From assembly GCA_012034075.1 (NCBI GenBank), contig JAAURD010000010.1, positions 1 to 50,008 of the forward strand: a stretch of DNA of 50,008 nt. The letters run 5' to 3'. The stretch is from Chloroflexaceae bacterium. GTDB lineage: Bacteria; Chloroflexota; Chloroflexia; Chloroflexales; Chloroflexaceae. This document shows, piece after piece, positions 36,280 to 45,882 of the stretch (position 1 is the first letter of the stretch; each line of letters begins with the position of its first letter). Made by a program: the position numbers and the translations under genes. The notes under the pieces were generated by a model, which saw nothing but the letters and a program-made list of their open reading frames with translations, ran no database searches and was not told where the DNA came from.

Positions 36280-38358
36280 TCAATCGCGTGCGAACGCCAG
36301 ACTGGCCTCCGCTGTCTGGCGTTGCTCCAGATCATGTGGGGCTATATGACAGAGTATGCGCTGTCCGCTGTCCGTTGTGTGCCAGGGCGGGGGATCTTCA
36401 TTGCAGATAGGTCCGAGATGGCGTGGGCAGCGTCGTTGAAATGGACATCCGCGGGCAGGTGGGGCCGGGTCAGGCACATCGCGTGCCAGCAAGCGCGGTG
36501 GTGCGCCTGGTTCGGGGGCTAACACCGCACCAAGCAGGGTTTCGGTATAGGGGTGCCAGGGCGCTGCAGCCAGCTGGGCTACCGCACCAACTTCACATAA
36601 TCGTCCATGGTAGAGCACCGCCACGCGGTCGGCAATGGCACGCACCACTGCCAGGTTATGGGTGATAAACAGATAGGTGACCCCCTGGCGGTTTTGCAGG
36701 TCCGTCAAGACCTCCAGGACTGCCGACTGCACTGAGACATCCAGGGCCGAGGTCACTTCATCGCACAGCACCAGCTCGGGGTTGGCAGCAAAAGCCCGTG
36801 CAATCGCCACGCGCTGCTTCTCTCCACCGGAGAGCTGGCTCGGAAACCGCCGTTCGTAGTGGGGGGCCAGCCGCACCTGCTCCAACAATAGGCGTATGTG
36901 TTCCTGATACTGCGCAGGATCGCGATCGAAGTAGAGTCGTAACGGTTGTTGCAATATCTGTCCAACGGTCTGGCGCGGGTTGAGCGATGCATCCGGATTC
37001 TGGAAGATGATCTGAATAACACGCCGAATCTCACGTGAACGGCGATCAACCGGAATCGTCAGATCAAGATCGCCAAAGGTGATATTGCCAGCAGAGGGCG
37101 ATTTTAAACCGGCAACTGCACGCAGCAGCGTTGTCTTGCCGCTGCCGCTTTCACCCACCAGGGCCAGCGTTTCACCGCGCTGCACGGCGAGCGAAACCCG
37201 CTCAACCGTCGCCGGTGGCTGAGGTCGCTGTCGTAGTCGGTCCAACAGGCGCGGGCGGGCATAGGTTACCGCAACATCCTGCAAGGTGAGCAGCGCATGA
37301 GTACGATCATGGAGCGTATCGACTGGTTCGCGGGGGGCAGAACGACCATTGTGTGGTATGGTAGCCTCATACTGGATCACGTGTTGCCAGTGATGGCAGC
37401 GTACCTGATGCATACGGCCGGGCGATTGCTCGACCGTGCTCAGGGCAGGTACCTCGTTCTGGCACTGCTGTGTTGCAAAGGCACAGCGTGGCGCAAAGGC
37501 ACACGCGGCCCGTGCTTCGTGTGGCGCCGGCGGATGACCAGGGATGGGACGCGGGAGGGTTGTCTGCGTGATACGGGGGAGCGATGCCAGCAGTCCCAGC
37601 GTATAGGGGTGGCATGGCTGGCTAAAGAGACGATCCACGGGTGCCATTTCAACCACTTCACCAGCGTACATCACCGCGACGAGATCGCTTACCTGAGCAA
37701 CGACTTCGAGATCATGGCTGACATAGAGCATGGTCATGCCATACTCATGGGTGATCGTTTGCAAGAGATGAAGCACATGGGCCTGCGTGGTAACATCCAA
37801 TCCCGTCGTTGGTTCATCCAGCACCAGGAGATCGGGCTGGCGGGCTAGGGCCATGGCAATCACCACTCGCTGCTGCTGACCACCCGAAAGCTCATGCGGA
37901 TAGCGTTGTAACAGCGCTTCTGGTTGTGGCAGGCGCATGCGCTGAAAAAGCTCGGTGACACGCTGATGTGCGGCGGCGGTGTCTAAACCACGATGCAAGG
38001 TGAGCGACTCGGTTGCCTGTGCGCCGATACGCATGGTTGGCGTTAATGCCTGACTGGCATTTTGTGGGACGAACCCTACTTGCCGACCACGGAGTTGTTC
38101 AAGTGCGGTGCGATCAAGCGCAAACACGTTGGTGCCATTCACCTGCACTTGTCCGCCAAATACGCGGCTGCCGCTGCGCAGGTGCGCAAGCAGCGACATA
38201 CTGAGCGTGCTCTTGCCACAGCCGGATTCGCCCACCAGACCTAGTGTTGTGCCACGCTCAAGGGTCAATGAGACATCACGGAGGACGGGTCGCACCGCGC
38301 CCTGACGGGTTGTGTAGCCAATCGAGAGTTGTTCGACCTGGACCAGAGGCTGGTTCAT
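36280..38358 (-). CDS. Fused double ATPase of peptide ABC transporter (DppD-DppF)
   Basis: 692 residues with two complete ATPase domains in one chain. NBD1 (about 1-325): GESGCGKST, LSGGQQQRVVIAMAL, LLVLDEPTTGLD, SHD, and the tail CAFAPRCAFATQQC. NBD2 (about 345-690): [36 protein letters not shown] (Val where Pro is usual), THN, and CPFQRRCPRHLGPIC. Its ATG overlaps the stop of the preceding permease (ATGA). It powers the second peptide transporter of the window. It belongs to a different fusion type from the first system at 15852, where a permease is joined to one ATPase. The 97-bp gap to the SARP start is AT-rich and could hold a promoter. Confidence 0.92.
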   Translation of the reverse strand: MNQPLVQVEQLSIGYTTRQGAVRPVLRDVSLTLERGTTLGLVGESGCGKSTLSMSLLAHLRSGSRVFGGQVQVNGTNVFALDRTALEQLRGRQVGFVPQNASQALTPTMRIGAQATESLTLHRGLDTAAAHQRVTELFQRMRLPQPEALLQRYPHELSGGQQQRVVIAMALARQPDLLVLDEPTTGLDVTTQAHVLHLLQTITHEYGMTMLYVSHDLEVVAQVSDLVAVMYAGEVVEMAPVDRLFSQPCHPYTLGLLASLPRITQTTLPRPIPGHPPAPHEARAACAFAPRCAFATQQCQNEVPALSTVEQSPGRMHQVRCHHWQHVIQYEATIPHNGRSAPREPVDTLHDRTHALLTLQDVAVTYARPRLLDRLRQRPQPPATVERVSLAVQRGETLALVGESGSGKTTLLRAVAGLKSPSAGNITFGDLDLTIPVDRRSREIRRVIQIIFQNPDASLNPRQTVGQILQQPLRLYFDRDPAQYQEHIRLLLEQVRLAPHYERRFPSQLSGGEKQRVAIARAFAANPELVLCDEVTSALDVSVQSAVLEVLTDLQNRQGVTYLFITHNLAVVRAIADRVAVLYHGRLCEVGAVAQLAAAPWHPYTETLLGAVLAPEPGAPPRLLARDVPDPAPPARGCPFQRRCPRHLGPICNEDPPPWHTTDSGQRILCHIAPHDLEQRQTAEASLAFARD

Positions 38359-39243
38359 ACGGCCATCCCATCTACGCGGTCAATGCCGACGGCTTTTGCC
38401 AGTGCGCCAAGAAACAGATTGACACTGACGATCAGTGAGCTAATCGCATGATGGAAAAAACGTTGCCCAGGGGGCAATGCCAAAGGTCGTGCGGTTCTGC
38501 GCAATCATCACGCCCCAATCGGGCGTGGGCGGAGTGACACCAAACCCCAGAAATGAGAGCGCACTAAAGACCAGCAGCATATAGGACCAGCGCAAGGCGC
38601 CCTCAACCAGCAAGACATCAAAGACATTGGGCAGTAACTCACGCAGCACAATCGTCCGCCGGCTTTCGCCACGGGCACGTGCGGCCAGCACAAAATCCTG
38701 GGCGACGACCGATAGCGTCGCTGAACGCGCAATACGGATGACCTCGACGCCGTATAAAAACCCCAGTGCCAGGATCAGGATCCCGTTTTCGGTGCCGACA
38801 ATGCCAGCGATCAGTAACAGGAACAGCATCTCTGGGATCGCCCGGATAGCATCGACTAGGCGCATGATAGCCTCATCGAGCCATCCTCCCATCAGGCCCA
38901 ACAATATACCCAGCAACCCTCCCCAGGCGACAGAAATCACGATGCTGATCATGGTGACCATCAGGGCTATCTGTCCTCCCATCAAGGTGCGACTAAAGAC
39001 ATCACGACCGAGGTGATCGGTGCCGAACAAATATGTTGCTGAAGGTGCCTGCAAGATCGCCTGCGAATCAAATGCGGTAGGATCATGGGGGACAATCCAC
39101 GGTGATATGACCGCCAGTATGAGGTGAGCTGCAACTATCAAGAGGCCAATGCTACCCGAGGGCGAACACCGCAGGTTCTGCCAGATAGTTACCAGGACAT
39201 TGGGCGCTGCGTGATGTCCATCGGTTGTTGGTATCGCAGCCAT
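38355..39243 (-). CDS. Peptide ABC transporter permease (DppC-like, frame broken near its end)
   Basis: About 295 residues. Start ATG at 39243 with GGAG five bases upstream. LFGTDHLGRDVFSRTL, the loop AARARGESRRTIVLRELLPN and [17 protein letters not shown] are typical of DppC. The straight frame stops at 38440 after WATFFPSCD. Removing one base of the six-A run at 38455-38460 continues it as FHHAISSLIVSVNLFLGALAKAV and ends at 38357-38355, overlapping the next start by 4 bp as operon genes do. The break is therefore probably an inserted base in the sequence. Confidence 0.88.
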
Positions 39244-39257
39244 GGTGATCTCCGTTC

Positions 39258-40211
39258 CTATCCGGCTCGCAAGGTGCGCAGCCGGGGATTGAGCATAAAG
39301 GTGATGATATCGGCGAGCAAGTTGATAAGCAAATAGCACCCGGCGAGTACCAGTACAATCGCCTGGACCAGCGGGAGATCACGGTCTTGAATGGCATTGA
39401 GAGCCAGCGTACCAAGGCCCGGATAGTTAAAAACGGCTTCTATTACTACCAGATTACCGATCATATAGGCAAGAACCAGGGCCGAAGCCGTCACCGCAGG
39501 CAACAAGGCCCCTGGCAGGGCATGCCAGAGCACAACACGCAGTGCGGGTAGCCCTTTTAGCTCGGCCATCTGCACATGCTCACTGCGCAACGCATCGATA
39601 ATGCTGGTTCGCATAATGCGCAGCAGATACCCGCAGATGATCAACGTGAGTGTGATAACCGGCAGAATAGTATAGGGCAACAGTTCGTTCAGTGGCGCGG
39701 TATCATCAATAATGGTGACTGCTGGTAACAGACCAAATTGCAGGCTGAACACAAAGATCAGGAGTGTCCCAATCACAAACTCGGGCAGGCTCATACTGAT
39801 CAGCGAGATGATCGACAAGATGGAATCGGGCCAGCGATCCCGATTGAGACCAGCAATAACCCCCAGCAGCAGTGACAAAGGGATGCTGATAACCGCTGCG
39901 ATCAGACCAATGAGCAGGCTATTGCGCAGACGTCCCCACACCAAATCGCCAACGGGTTGCCGCTGAGAGAGCGACGTCCCCAGATCACCGTGCAGGATAC
40001 CCCCAACCCAGGCAACAAAGCGTTCTGGCGCGGGCCGGTCAAGCCCCAGTTCACTGCGCACCAGCGCCAGCCGTTCCGGCGTGGCGTTGCGCCCTAAATA
40101 GGCGGTTGCTGCATCACCGGGGAGCAACTCAACCAGCGTAAAGACGACCACTGATACCAGTGTAAAGACGATCAAAGACCACAAAAAACGACGAACGATC
40201 ATGTAAAGCAT
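39258..40211 (-). CDS. Peptide ABC transporter permease (DppB-like)
   Basis: 317 residues with six expected membrane segments. The first at about 9-30 (LWSLIVFTLVSVVVFTLVELLPGDAA) is typical for the family, and the EAA-type loop is seen in EHVQMAELKGLP near 210. GGAG precedes the ATG. It lies 14 bp upstream of the DppC-like gene and just downstream of a truncated binding-protein remnant, suggesting that a binding-protein gene originally stood directly in front of it. Confidence 0.92.
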   Translation of the reverse strand: MLYMIVRRFLWSLIVFTLVSVVVFTLVELLPGDAATAYLGRNATPERLALVRSELGLDRPAPERFVAWVGGILHGDLGTSLSQRQPVGDLVWGRLRNSLLIGLIAAVISIPLSLLLGVIAGLNRDRWPDSILSIISLISMSLPEFVIGTLLIFVFSLQFGLLPAVTIIDDTAPLNELLPYTILPVITLTLIICGYLLRIMRTSIIDALRSEHVQMAELKGLPALRVVLWHALPGALLPAVTASALVLAYMIGNLVVIEAVFNYPGLGTLALNAIQDRDLPLVQAIVLVLAGCYLLINLLADIITFMLNPRLRTLRAG

Positions 40212-40227
40212 GGGTATCTCCTATGGG

Positions 40228-40356
40228 TCATCCTGCGTTATGGCATGCCACGGCAAACCATACATCAGTGGGGACGGTGGGATCACCGCAGGCGACGGTC
40301 AAGAACAGGCTGATCAGCGCCAGTATGCTGATGCGATAGAACTGTGGTTGCTGCAT
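40228..40356 (-). pseudogene. Remnant of a peptide-binding lipoprotein gene (signal peptide only)
   Basis: 42-codon frame starting MQQPQFYRISILALISLFL and reaching the lipobox TVAC. This is the same signal peptide as the binding protein at 42143-43713, followed by unrelated residues and a stop. It lies in the 310-bp gap before the DppB-like gene, within a 181-bp block duplicated at 43620-43800. Probably left by recombination between tandem binding-protein genes. The remaining part of the gap (40444-40522) shows nothing I can name. Confidence 0.7.
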
Positions 40357-40443
40357 ACGATCAACTTGCGCTATCGTCTGAACGCAGTCTTTCCTCCTCA
40401 GCCTGTATCATACCATGCCAGTACAAATCATAGACCCTGCTGA
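40263..40443. repeat. 181-bp duplicated block, copy 1
   Basis: Closely matches 43620-43800, with a few substitutions and equal overall length. It contains the signal-peptide end of one binding-protein gene and the preceding C-terminal tail of another (YDL-WHGMIQAEEE in translation), that is, a gene junction of the tandem family. Confidence 0.75.
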
Positions 40444-40522
40444 TCTGCTGACCTGCTAACCAGTATCCAGGCGTATGTTGGTCTTTACCTACCGTTTCCT
40501 TTCTCTGTGCATTCCTGCTCAT

Positions 40523-42127
40523 CTATTCCTCTGTTTTGGTAATACCATGCCAGAGCAAATCAGTGTCGATGATAGGTTGCACCCCGTGGACATTGCGGGC
40601 AAATGCCTGTATCTCATCCCGATAAAAAAGGATGATGTAACCGCTCTCGCTTGCCAGATACTGCAGCACCTCCTGATAGCGTTCGTTGCGTTCGACCGGG
40701 TCGAGCGTCGCACGTGCCGTATCGAGCAATGCAGCGGTCTCTGCATCATCCCAGTGAATCACATTATATGGGCTGCCAGCACGATAGTAGAGATTCAGAA
40801 TAAAATCAGCCGGATACTGTACATCACCAGTAACAAAAAACGGCTCTACACCCCATATTTCAGTCCAATAGGCATCAGGAGCAACCTGTTCAAGCTCAAT
40901 AGTGATGCCTGCTTGCGCTGCCTGTTGTTGATAGACCTCTGCTAGCGGGAGCATATACGGCAGGTTATTGGATGTATAGAGGGTCACATCCAACCCATCG
41001 GGATAGCCGGCCTCCGCCAACAGGGCTTTGGCTTGCTCACTATCTGAAGGGCACTTCCCTTCCCAGTAATGCGGATCACCCGGCCAGACCAGTGTATCAC
41101 ACGATATGGTACCAGTACCCTGCTGCACCAGTTCCAGCATCTGTTGACGATCGACGAGCAGGCGCATGGCCTGACGCACGCGTACATCATCAAAAGGCGG
41201 TGTATCGGTGCGCATACCAAGGCCAGCCCATTTACCGCCGGCAAATTGCTGCACGACCAGATTGGCATTGTTCTGTAACAGGGCTGCCTGTTGTGGCAGC
41301 AGAGCAAACACTAGGTCAATCTGGCCGGCCTGAAGTGCCTGGATCCGTGCATCGGCATCGGCGATGCCCACAAAGTCAATCGCCGCAAGACCTGGCTCAC
41401 CCCGCCAGTAGTCGTCGTTGGCCACCATGCGGGTCGTACCGGTCGCATCCAACTGTTCGAGTTGGAATGGCCCAGTGCCGATACCCGTTTCGCCAATCGT
41501 CTCACCACTGCCTTCAGGGATAATACTTGCCAGTAGTGGGATGAAGAGGACGGGCAACTCGGCGTGGGGTTGACTCAAGCTGAAGACCACGGTCGTATCA
41601 TCTGGTGTCTCAATCGTGTCAATAATCGAGAGGATAGAACTCAAAAGAGATGCCGAGTCAGGTGCAAGCACTCGCTCAAAGGTATAGACCACATCGGCCG
41701 AGGTGAATGGCTTGCCATCGTGAAACACCACGTCATCACGCAGGGTAAAGGTCCAGACGGTCGCATCGTCATTTGCTTCCCAACTGGTTGCCAGGGCCGG
41801 TGCCGGCGCAAAGTTTTCGTCATAGACCACCAGCGTATCATAGAGTGGACGCATAACATCATAGAAGGCGACTGGGCTGGACGGGTCCAGGCTCTCAGCC
41901 CCGCCCCAAAAGATTGGCTGCGCTACCCGTAGGGTGCCACGTGGCGCAGCGGCAGGTGCTTCGGTGGTGGCATCAGGTGCGTCAATCGATGCCGTCGCTT
42001 CAGTCGTAGCATCAGTCTCCTCGGCGGCCGGGGCCTCGGCTGAAGGGGCAGGTGCCCCACCGCAGGCGGTGAGCAGTAGGGTGATCAGGGTGATTAGGGT
42101 CACCCAGGCGAATGCTGGTTTTGACAT
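40523..42127 (-). CDS. Peptide-binding lipoprotein, paralogue 1
   Basis: 534 residues from the ATG at 42127 (AAAGGA upstream). Signal peptide MSKPAFAWVTLITL with lipobox LLTAC, a Ser/Ala/Thr-rich linker, then an SBP_bac_5 domain (GTLRVAQPIFWGGAESLDP, LRDDVVFHDGKPFTSADV, GIGTGPFQLEQL). It is intact. Two further paralogues lie upstream in the same direction and share long near-identical stretches with it. It serves the permeases at 38355-40211. Ligand unknown; differences in the central part suggest different specificities among the copies. Confidence 0.9.
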   Translation of the reverse strand: MSKPAFAWVTLITLITLLLTACGGAPAPSAEAPAAEETDATTEATASIDAPDATTEAPAAAPRGTLRVAQPIFWGGAESLDPSSPVAFYDVMRPLYDTLVVYDENFAPAPALATSWEANDDATVWTFTLRDDVVFHDGKPFTSADVVYTFERVLAPDSASLLSSILSIIDTIETPDDTTVVFSLSQPHAELPVLFIPLLASIIPEGSGETIGETGIGTGPFQLEQLDATGTTRMVANDDYWRGEPGLAAIDFVGIADADARIQALQAGQIDLVFALLPQQAALLQNNANLVVQQFAGGKWAGLGMRTDTPPFDDVRVRQAMRLLVDRQQMLELVQQGTGTISCDTLVWPGDPHYWEGKCPSDSEQAKALLAEAGYPDGLDVTLYTSNNLPYMLPLAEVYQQQAAQAGITIELEQVAPDAYWTEIWGVEPFFVTGDVQYPADFILNLYYRAGSPYNVIHWDDAETAALLDTARATLDPVERNERYQEVLQYLASESGYIILFYRDEIQAFARNVHGVQPIIDTDLLWHGITKTEE

Positions 42128-42142
42128 ACGGTTTCCTTTCAT

Positions 42143-43713
42143 CTATTCCTCTGTTTTGGTAACACCATGCCAGAGCAAATCATAGTGGTTGAGAGGTTGC
42201 ACCCCGTGGACATTGCGGGCAAACGCCCGTATCTCATCCTGATAAAAAAGGATGATGTAACCGCTCTCATGTGCCAGATACTGCTGTACTTCCTGATAGC
42301 GTTCGTTGCGTTCGGCCGGGTCGAGCGTCGCACGTGCCGCATCGAGCAATACAGCGGTCTCTGCATCATCCCAGTGGATCACATTAAATGGACTGTCAGC
42401 ACGATAGTAGAGATTGAGACTGAAATCAGCCGGAAACTTTGCATCACCGGTAGCAAAAAACGGCTCTACACCCCATGCTTCTATCCAGAATGCATCGGGA
42501 TCGACTTGCTCTAGCTCTACCCGAATACCAGCGCGGGCAGCCTGCTGCTGGTAGACTTTGGCGATAGGGATCATCGGTGCTAAGCTGTTTGAGGTAAACA
42601 GCGTGACATCCAACCCATCGGGATAGCCGGCCTCAGCCAACAGGGCTTTGGCTTGCTCACTATCTGGGGGGCATTCCCCATCCCATCGATGGGTATCACT
42701 CGACCAGACCAGGGTATCACACGACAGCGTGCCGGCACCTTGCTGCACCAGTTCCACCATCTGACGCCGATTCACGACCAGCCGCATGGCCTGACGCACG
42801 CGCACATCATCGAAGGGTGGCATGTCGGTACGCATACCAATGCCAGACCATTCACCTCCGGTAAACTGCTGAACGACCAGATTGGCATTGTTCTGTAACA
42901 TGGCTGCCTGTGATAAAAGCAGATTAAACACCAAATCAACTTGACCGGCCTGGAGCGCCTGGAACCGCGCATCGGCATCGGCAATGCCCACAAACTCAAT
43001 CGCGGCCAGGCCCGGTTCACCCCGCCAGTAGGCATCATTCGCCACCAGACGGGTGGTGCCAGTAACATCAAGCTGTTCCAGCTTGAATGGCCCGGTACCA
43101 ATACCGGTCGTACCAATCGTCTCACCACTGCCTTCCGGGATGATACTGGCCGCGAATGGCAGAAACAACACGGTAAATTCGGCATGCGGCTGGCTCAAAT
43201 GAAAGATAACGGTGTTCTGATCAGGCGTTTCAATGCGTTCAATCAGGTCGAATACGGTACTCAAGAGCGAATCGCTCTTGCCATCCAATACCCGCTGAAA
43301 GGTGTAGGCCACATCGGCCGAGGTGAATGGCTTGCCATCGTGAAACACCACGTCATCACGCAGGGTAAAGGTCCAGACGGTGGCATCGTTGTTGGCATCC
43401 CAGCTGGTTGCCAGGGCGGCGCCGGCGCAAAGTTTTCGTCGTAAACCACCAGCGTATCATAGAGCGGCCGCATGGTATCGTAGAAGACAACCGGACTGGA
43501 CGGATCCAGGCTTTCGGCCCCACCCCAGAAGATTTCGTGACTCACCCGGAGTGTACCGCGTGAGTCATTCGCAACCGCATCGGTAAGGCTTCCCAATGGT
43601 GCGGCCGGTCGAGTTTGCCCATCAGTGGGGATCGTGGTACCACCGCAGGCGACGGTCAAGAACAGGCTGATCAGTGCCAGTATGCTGATGCGATAGAACT
43701 GTGGTTGCTGCAT
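42143..43713 (-). CDS. Peptide-binding lipoprotein, paralogue 2 (frame broken once)
   Basis: Signal peptide MQQPQFYRISILALISLFL with lipobox TVAC, then the family motifs GTLRVSHEIFWGGAESLDP and LRDDVVFHDGKPFTSADV. The frame breaks at about 43416-43418, where APAPPWQ should read APAPALATSW as in its neighbours. One added G joins the two parts into about 523 residues. It lies 15 bp upstream of paralogue 1. The C-terminal half differs from paralogue 1 mainly in residues about 290-420, where the ligand contacts would be expected. Confidence 0.87.
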
Positions 43714-43800
43714 ACGATCAACTCCCGCTATCGTCTGAACGCAGTCTTTCCTCCTCAGCCTGTATCATACCATGCCAGTGCAAATCATAGACCCTGCTGA
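43620..43800. repeat. 181-bp duplicated block, copy 2
   Basis: Counterpart of 40263-40443. It covers the 5' end of paralogue 2 and the upstream remnant. Confidence 0.75.
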
Positions 43801-43831
43801 GCAGTGTCCAGGCGAATGCTGGTTTTGACAT
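43718..43831 (-). pseudogene. Internally deleted binding-protein remnant
   Basis: 37-codon frame. It begins MSKPAFAW, the start of paralogues 1 and 3, and passes directly into VYDLHWHGMIQAEEE, which resembles the C-terminal DLLWHGVTKTEE of the same family. The middle of the gene is gone. The upstream bases (tacggtttcctttc on the + strand) match those before paralogues 1 and 3. Reads as a deletion product of a fourth copy. Confidence 0.55.
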
Positions 43832-43864
43832 ACGGTTTCCTTTCTGGGTATGATGCTGGTTCAT

Positions 43865-45446
43865 CTATGGCTCAGTTTTGGTAATGTCATGCCATGGCAG
43901 ATCCAGGTAGTTCACCGGAGCCAACCCACTGACAGTGCTGGTAAACGCACGGATCTCATCTTGATGGAAGAGGATGATGTAACCGCTCTCATTTGCCAGA
44001 TACTGCTGCGCGGCTTGATAGCGTTCGTTGCGTTCGATTGGATCAAGGGTTGCACGGGCATCATCGATCATTTGTTCAAATTCGGCATCACTCCAGGCGG
44101 TACTATTGTATGGACTGCCGTCTCGATAGAGAAGATTCAAGAAAACATCAGCAGGGTATTGAATACCGTTGGAGACAACAAACGGCTCTACTCCCCAGAT
44201 GTCCGTCCAATAGGAATCCGGAGCAACGCGTTCAATCTCGACAGTGACATTGGCTGCGGCTGCCTGTTGTTGATAGACTTCAGCAATTGGCTCCATTGCG
44301 GGTAAGCTATTGGAGGTATATAATGTCACATCCAACCCATCGGGATAGCCGGCTTCAGCCAACAGGGCTTTGGCTTGCTCACTATCTGGAGGGCACACCC
44401 CTTCCCAGTGATGCGGATCACCCGTCCAGACCAGTGTATCACACGATATGGTACCGGCACCCTGCTGCACCAGTTCCAGCATCTGTTGACGATCGACGAG
44501 CAGGCGCATGGCCTGACGCACACGTACATCATCAAAGGGCGGTGTATCGGTGCGCATTTCTAATCCATGCCAGAAACCGGTTGAAACCGTTTGAGTAACC
44601 ATCTTTGTATTATCGATAAACAAATCTGCCTGTTGAGGGGCAATCTCAAACAAGAGGTCAAGCTGGCCTGCCTGCAATGCCTGGATCCGTGCATCGGCAT
44701 CGGCAATACCTACCAATTCAACCGCCGCCAGACCGGGTTCACCGCGCCAGTAGGCATCGTTGGCCACCATGCGGGTCGTGCCGGTGGCATTCAACTGTTC
44801 GAGTTTGAATGGCCCAGTACCGATACCCGTTTCGCCAATCGTTTCACCACTGCCTTCCGGAATAATGCTGGTCGTCAAGGGAACAAAGAGGATAGGGAGT
44901 TCGGCGTGGGGTTGACTCAAGTTGAAGACCACGGTCGTCGCATCAGGTGTCTCAATCGTGTCAATAATCGAGAGAATGGTACTCAAGAGCGATACCGAGT
45001 CAGGCGCAAGCACCCGCTCAAAGGTATAGGCGACATCGGCCGAGGTGAATGGCTTGCCATCGTGAAAGACCACATCATCACGCAGGGTAAAGGTCCAGAC
45101 GGTTGCATCGTCATTGGCTTCCCAGGCGGTTGCCAGGGCTGGCGCCGGCTCAAAGCGGATATCATAGACCACCAACGTATCATAGAGTGGCCGGATGGCA
45201 TCATAGAAAACGACCGGACTGGCCGGATCCAGGCTTTCGACGCCACCAAAAAAAATCCCATGGGACGACGCGCAATGTACCACGTGACGCATCGGTGGTA
45301 GCATCCGCTGCTTCAGTGGTCGGATCGGTCTCCTCTGCGGCCGGGGCGGGGGCCTCGGCTGAAGGGGCAGGTGCCCCACCGCAGGCGGTGAGCAGCAGGG
45401 TGATCAGGGTGAACAGGGTTACCCATGCGAATACTGGTTTTGACAT
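43865..45446 (-). CDS. Peptide-binding lipoprotein, paralogue 3 (frame broken once)
   Basis: Start MSKPVFAWVTLFTLITLL at 45446, lipobox LLTAC, Ala/Glu/Thr-rich linker, SBP_bac_5 domain. The frame breaks at an eight-A run (45248-45255). With one A fewer it reads RGTLRVVPWDFFGGVESLDP, collinear with RGTLRVAQPIFWGGAESLDP of paralogue 1. The restored length is about 527 residues. It is the first and most divergent of the tandem copies, especially around residues 270-290 (QADLFIDNTKMVTQTVSTG). It heads the operon of the second peptide transporter. Confidence 0.87.
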
Positions 45447-45537
45447 ACGGTTTCCTTTCTCAATGTGTTTAACCCACGATGTTCAGCTTTCAGTGCTTGC
45501 CACAAGGGCAGCCGCTGGCTCTGAAGCAGAATGATCT

Positions 45538-45627
45538 TCAGCATCTGGCTTTGTGGTACTTCTGAGCACATGAACAGACACCGGTGGCAAGCAAACCGAC
45601 GGCAAGGGCAGCTTCAAGCATGAGCAT
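45538..45627 (-). CDS. Possible very small membrane protein
   Basis: 29-codon frame MLMLEAALAVGLLATGVCSCAQKYHKARC with a hydrophobic stretch and AGGACA about 10 bases upstream of the ATG. Dropping one base of the TTT at 45549-45551 would extend it to about 47 residues with an acidic tail ending at 45483 (DAEDHSASEPAAALVASTES). It lies between the promoter at 45783-45810 and paralogue 3. Short length and lack of homologues known to me keep this tentative. Confidence 0.3.
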   Translation of the reverse strand: MLMLEAALAVGLLATGVCSCAQKYHKARC

Positions 45628-45710
45628 AACAATTGTCCTGCCAGACAAAAGCACAGTAAATCAACGGGTGAGTGTTGGGTTCACTCAACCCGGCCGCTGT
45701 GCCGGTCATC

Positions 45711-45742
45711 CATCAAGAGAACAATACATCAAGAGAACAATA
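45711..45742. repeat. Tandem 16-bp repeat
   Basis: catcaagagaacaata occurs twice back to back. Just left of it are two short hairpins (GGGTT-cactc-AACCC and CCGGC-cgctgt-GCCGG, 45676-45705). All lie in the leader between the promoter at 45783-45810 and the small ORF. Confidence 0.6.
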
Positions 45743-45782
45743 TGAGATTTTGAAGACACGGAAGGTACAAGTCTTCGTAGCT

Positions 45783-45810
45783 ATTATAGCATAGAACGGG
45801 CAGGTGTCAT
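45783..45810 (-). promoter_or_regulatory. Promoter of the second peptide transporter operon
   Basis: Minus strand ATGACA (45810-45805), 16-bp spacer, TATAAT (45788-45783) with a TGC extension. A leader of more than 300 nt precedes paralogue 3. No heptamer pair is present, so this operon appears not to belong to the SARP-type group. Confidence 0.55.
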
Positions 45811-45882
45811 TGAAGGGGAGTTTTGTAGGTGAGACATTGGTATAATTGCCTTTCATAGAACAACCATCCCCTTCTTGATGGC

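Noticed and set aside
36183-36300. Heptamer pair upstream of the SARP gene (autoregulation)
   Set aside because: TGGCGTT and a GCGAT-like element occur on the minus strand, but their spacing is 10 not 11 bp, the second is poor, and they lie within the preceding coding end.
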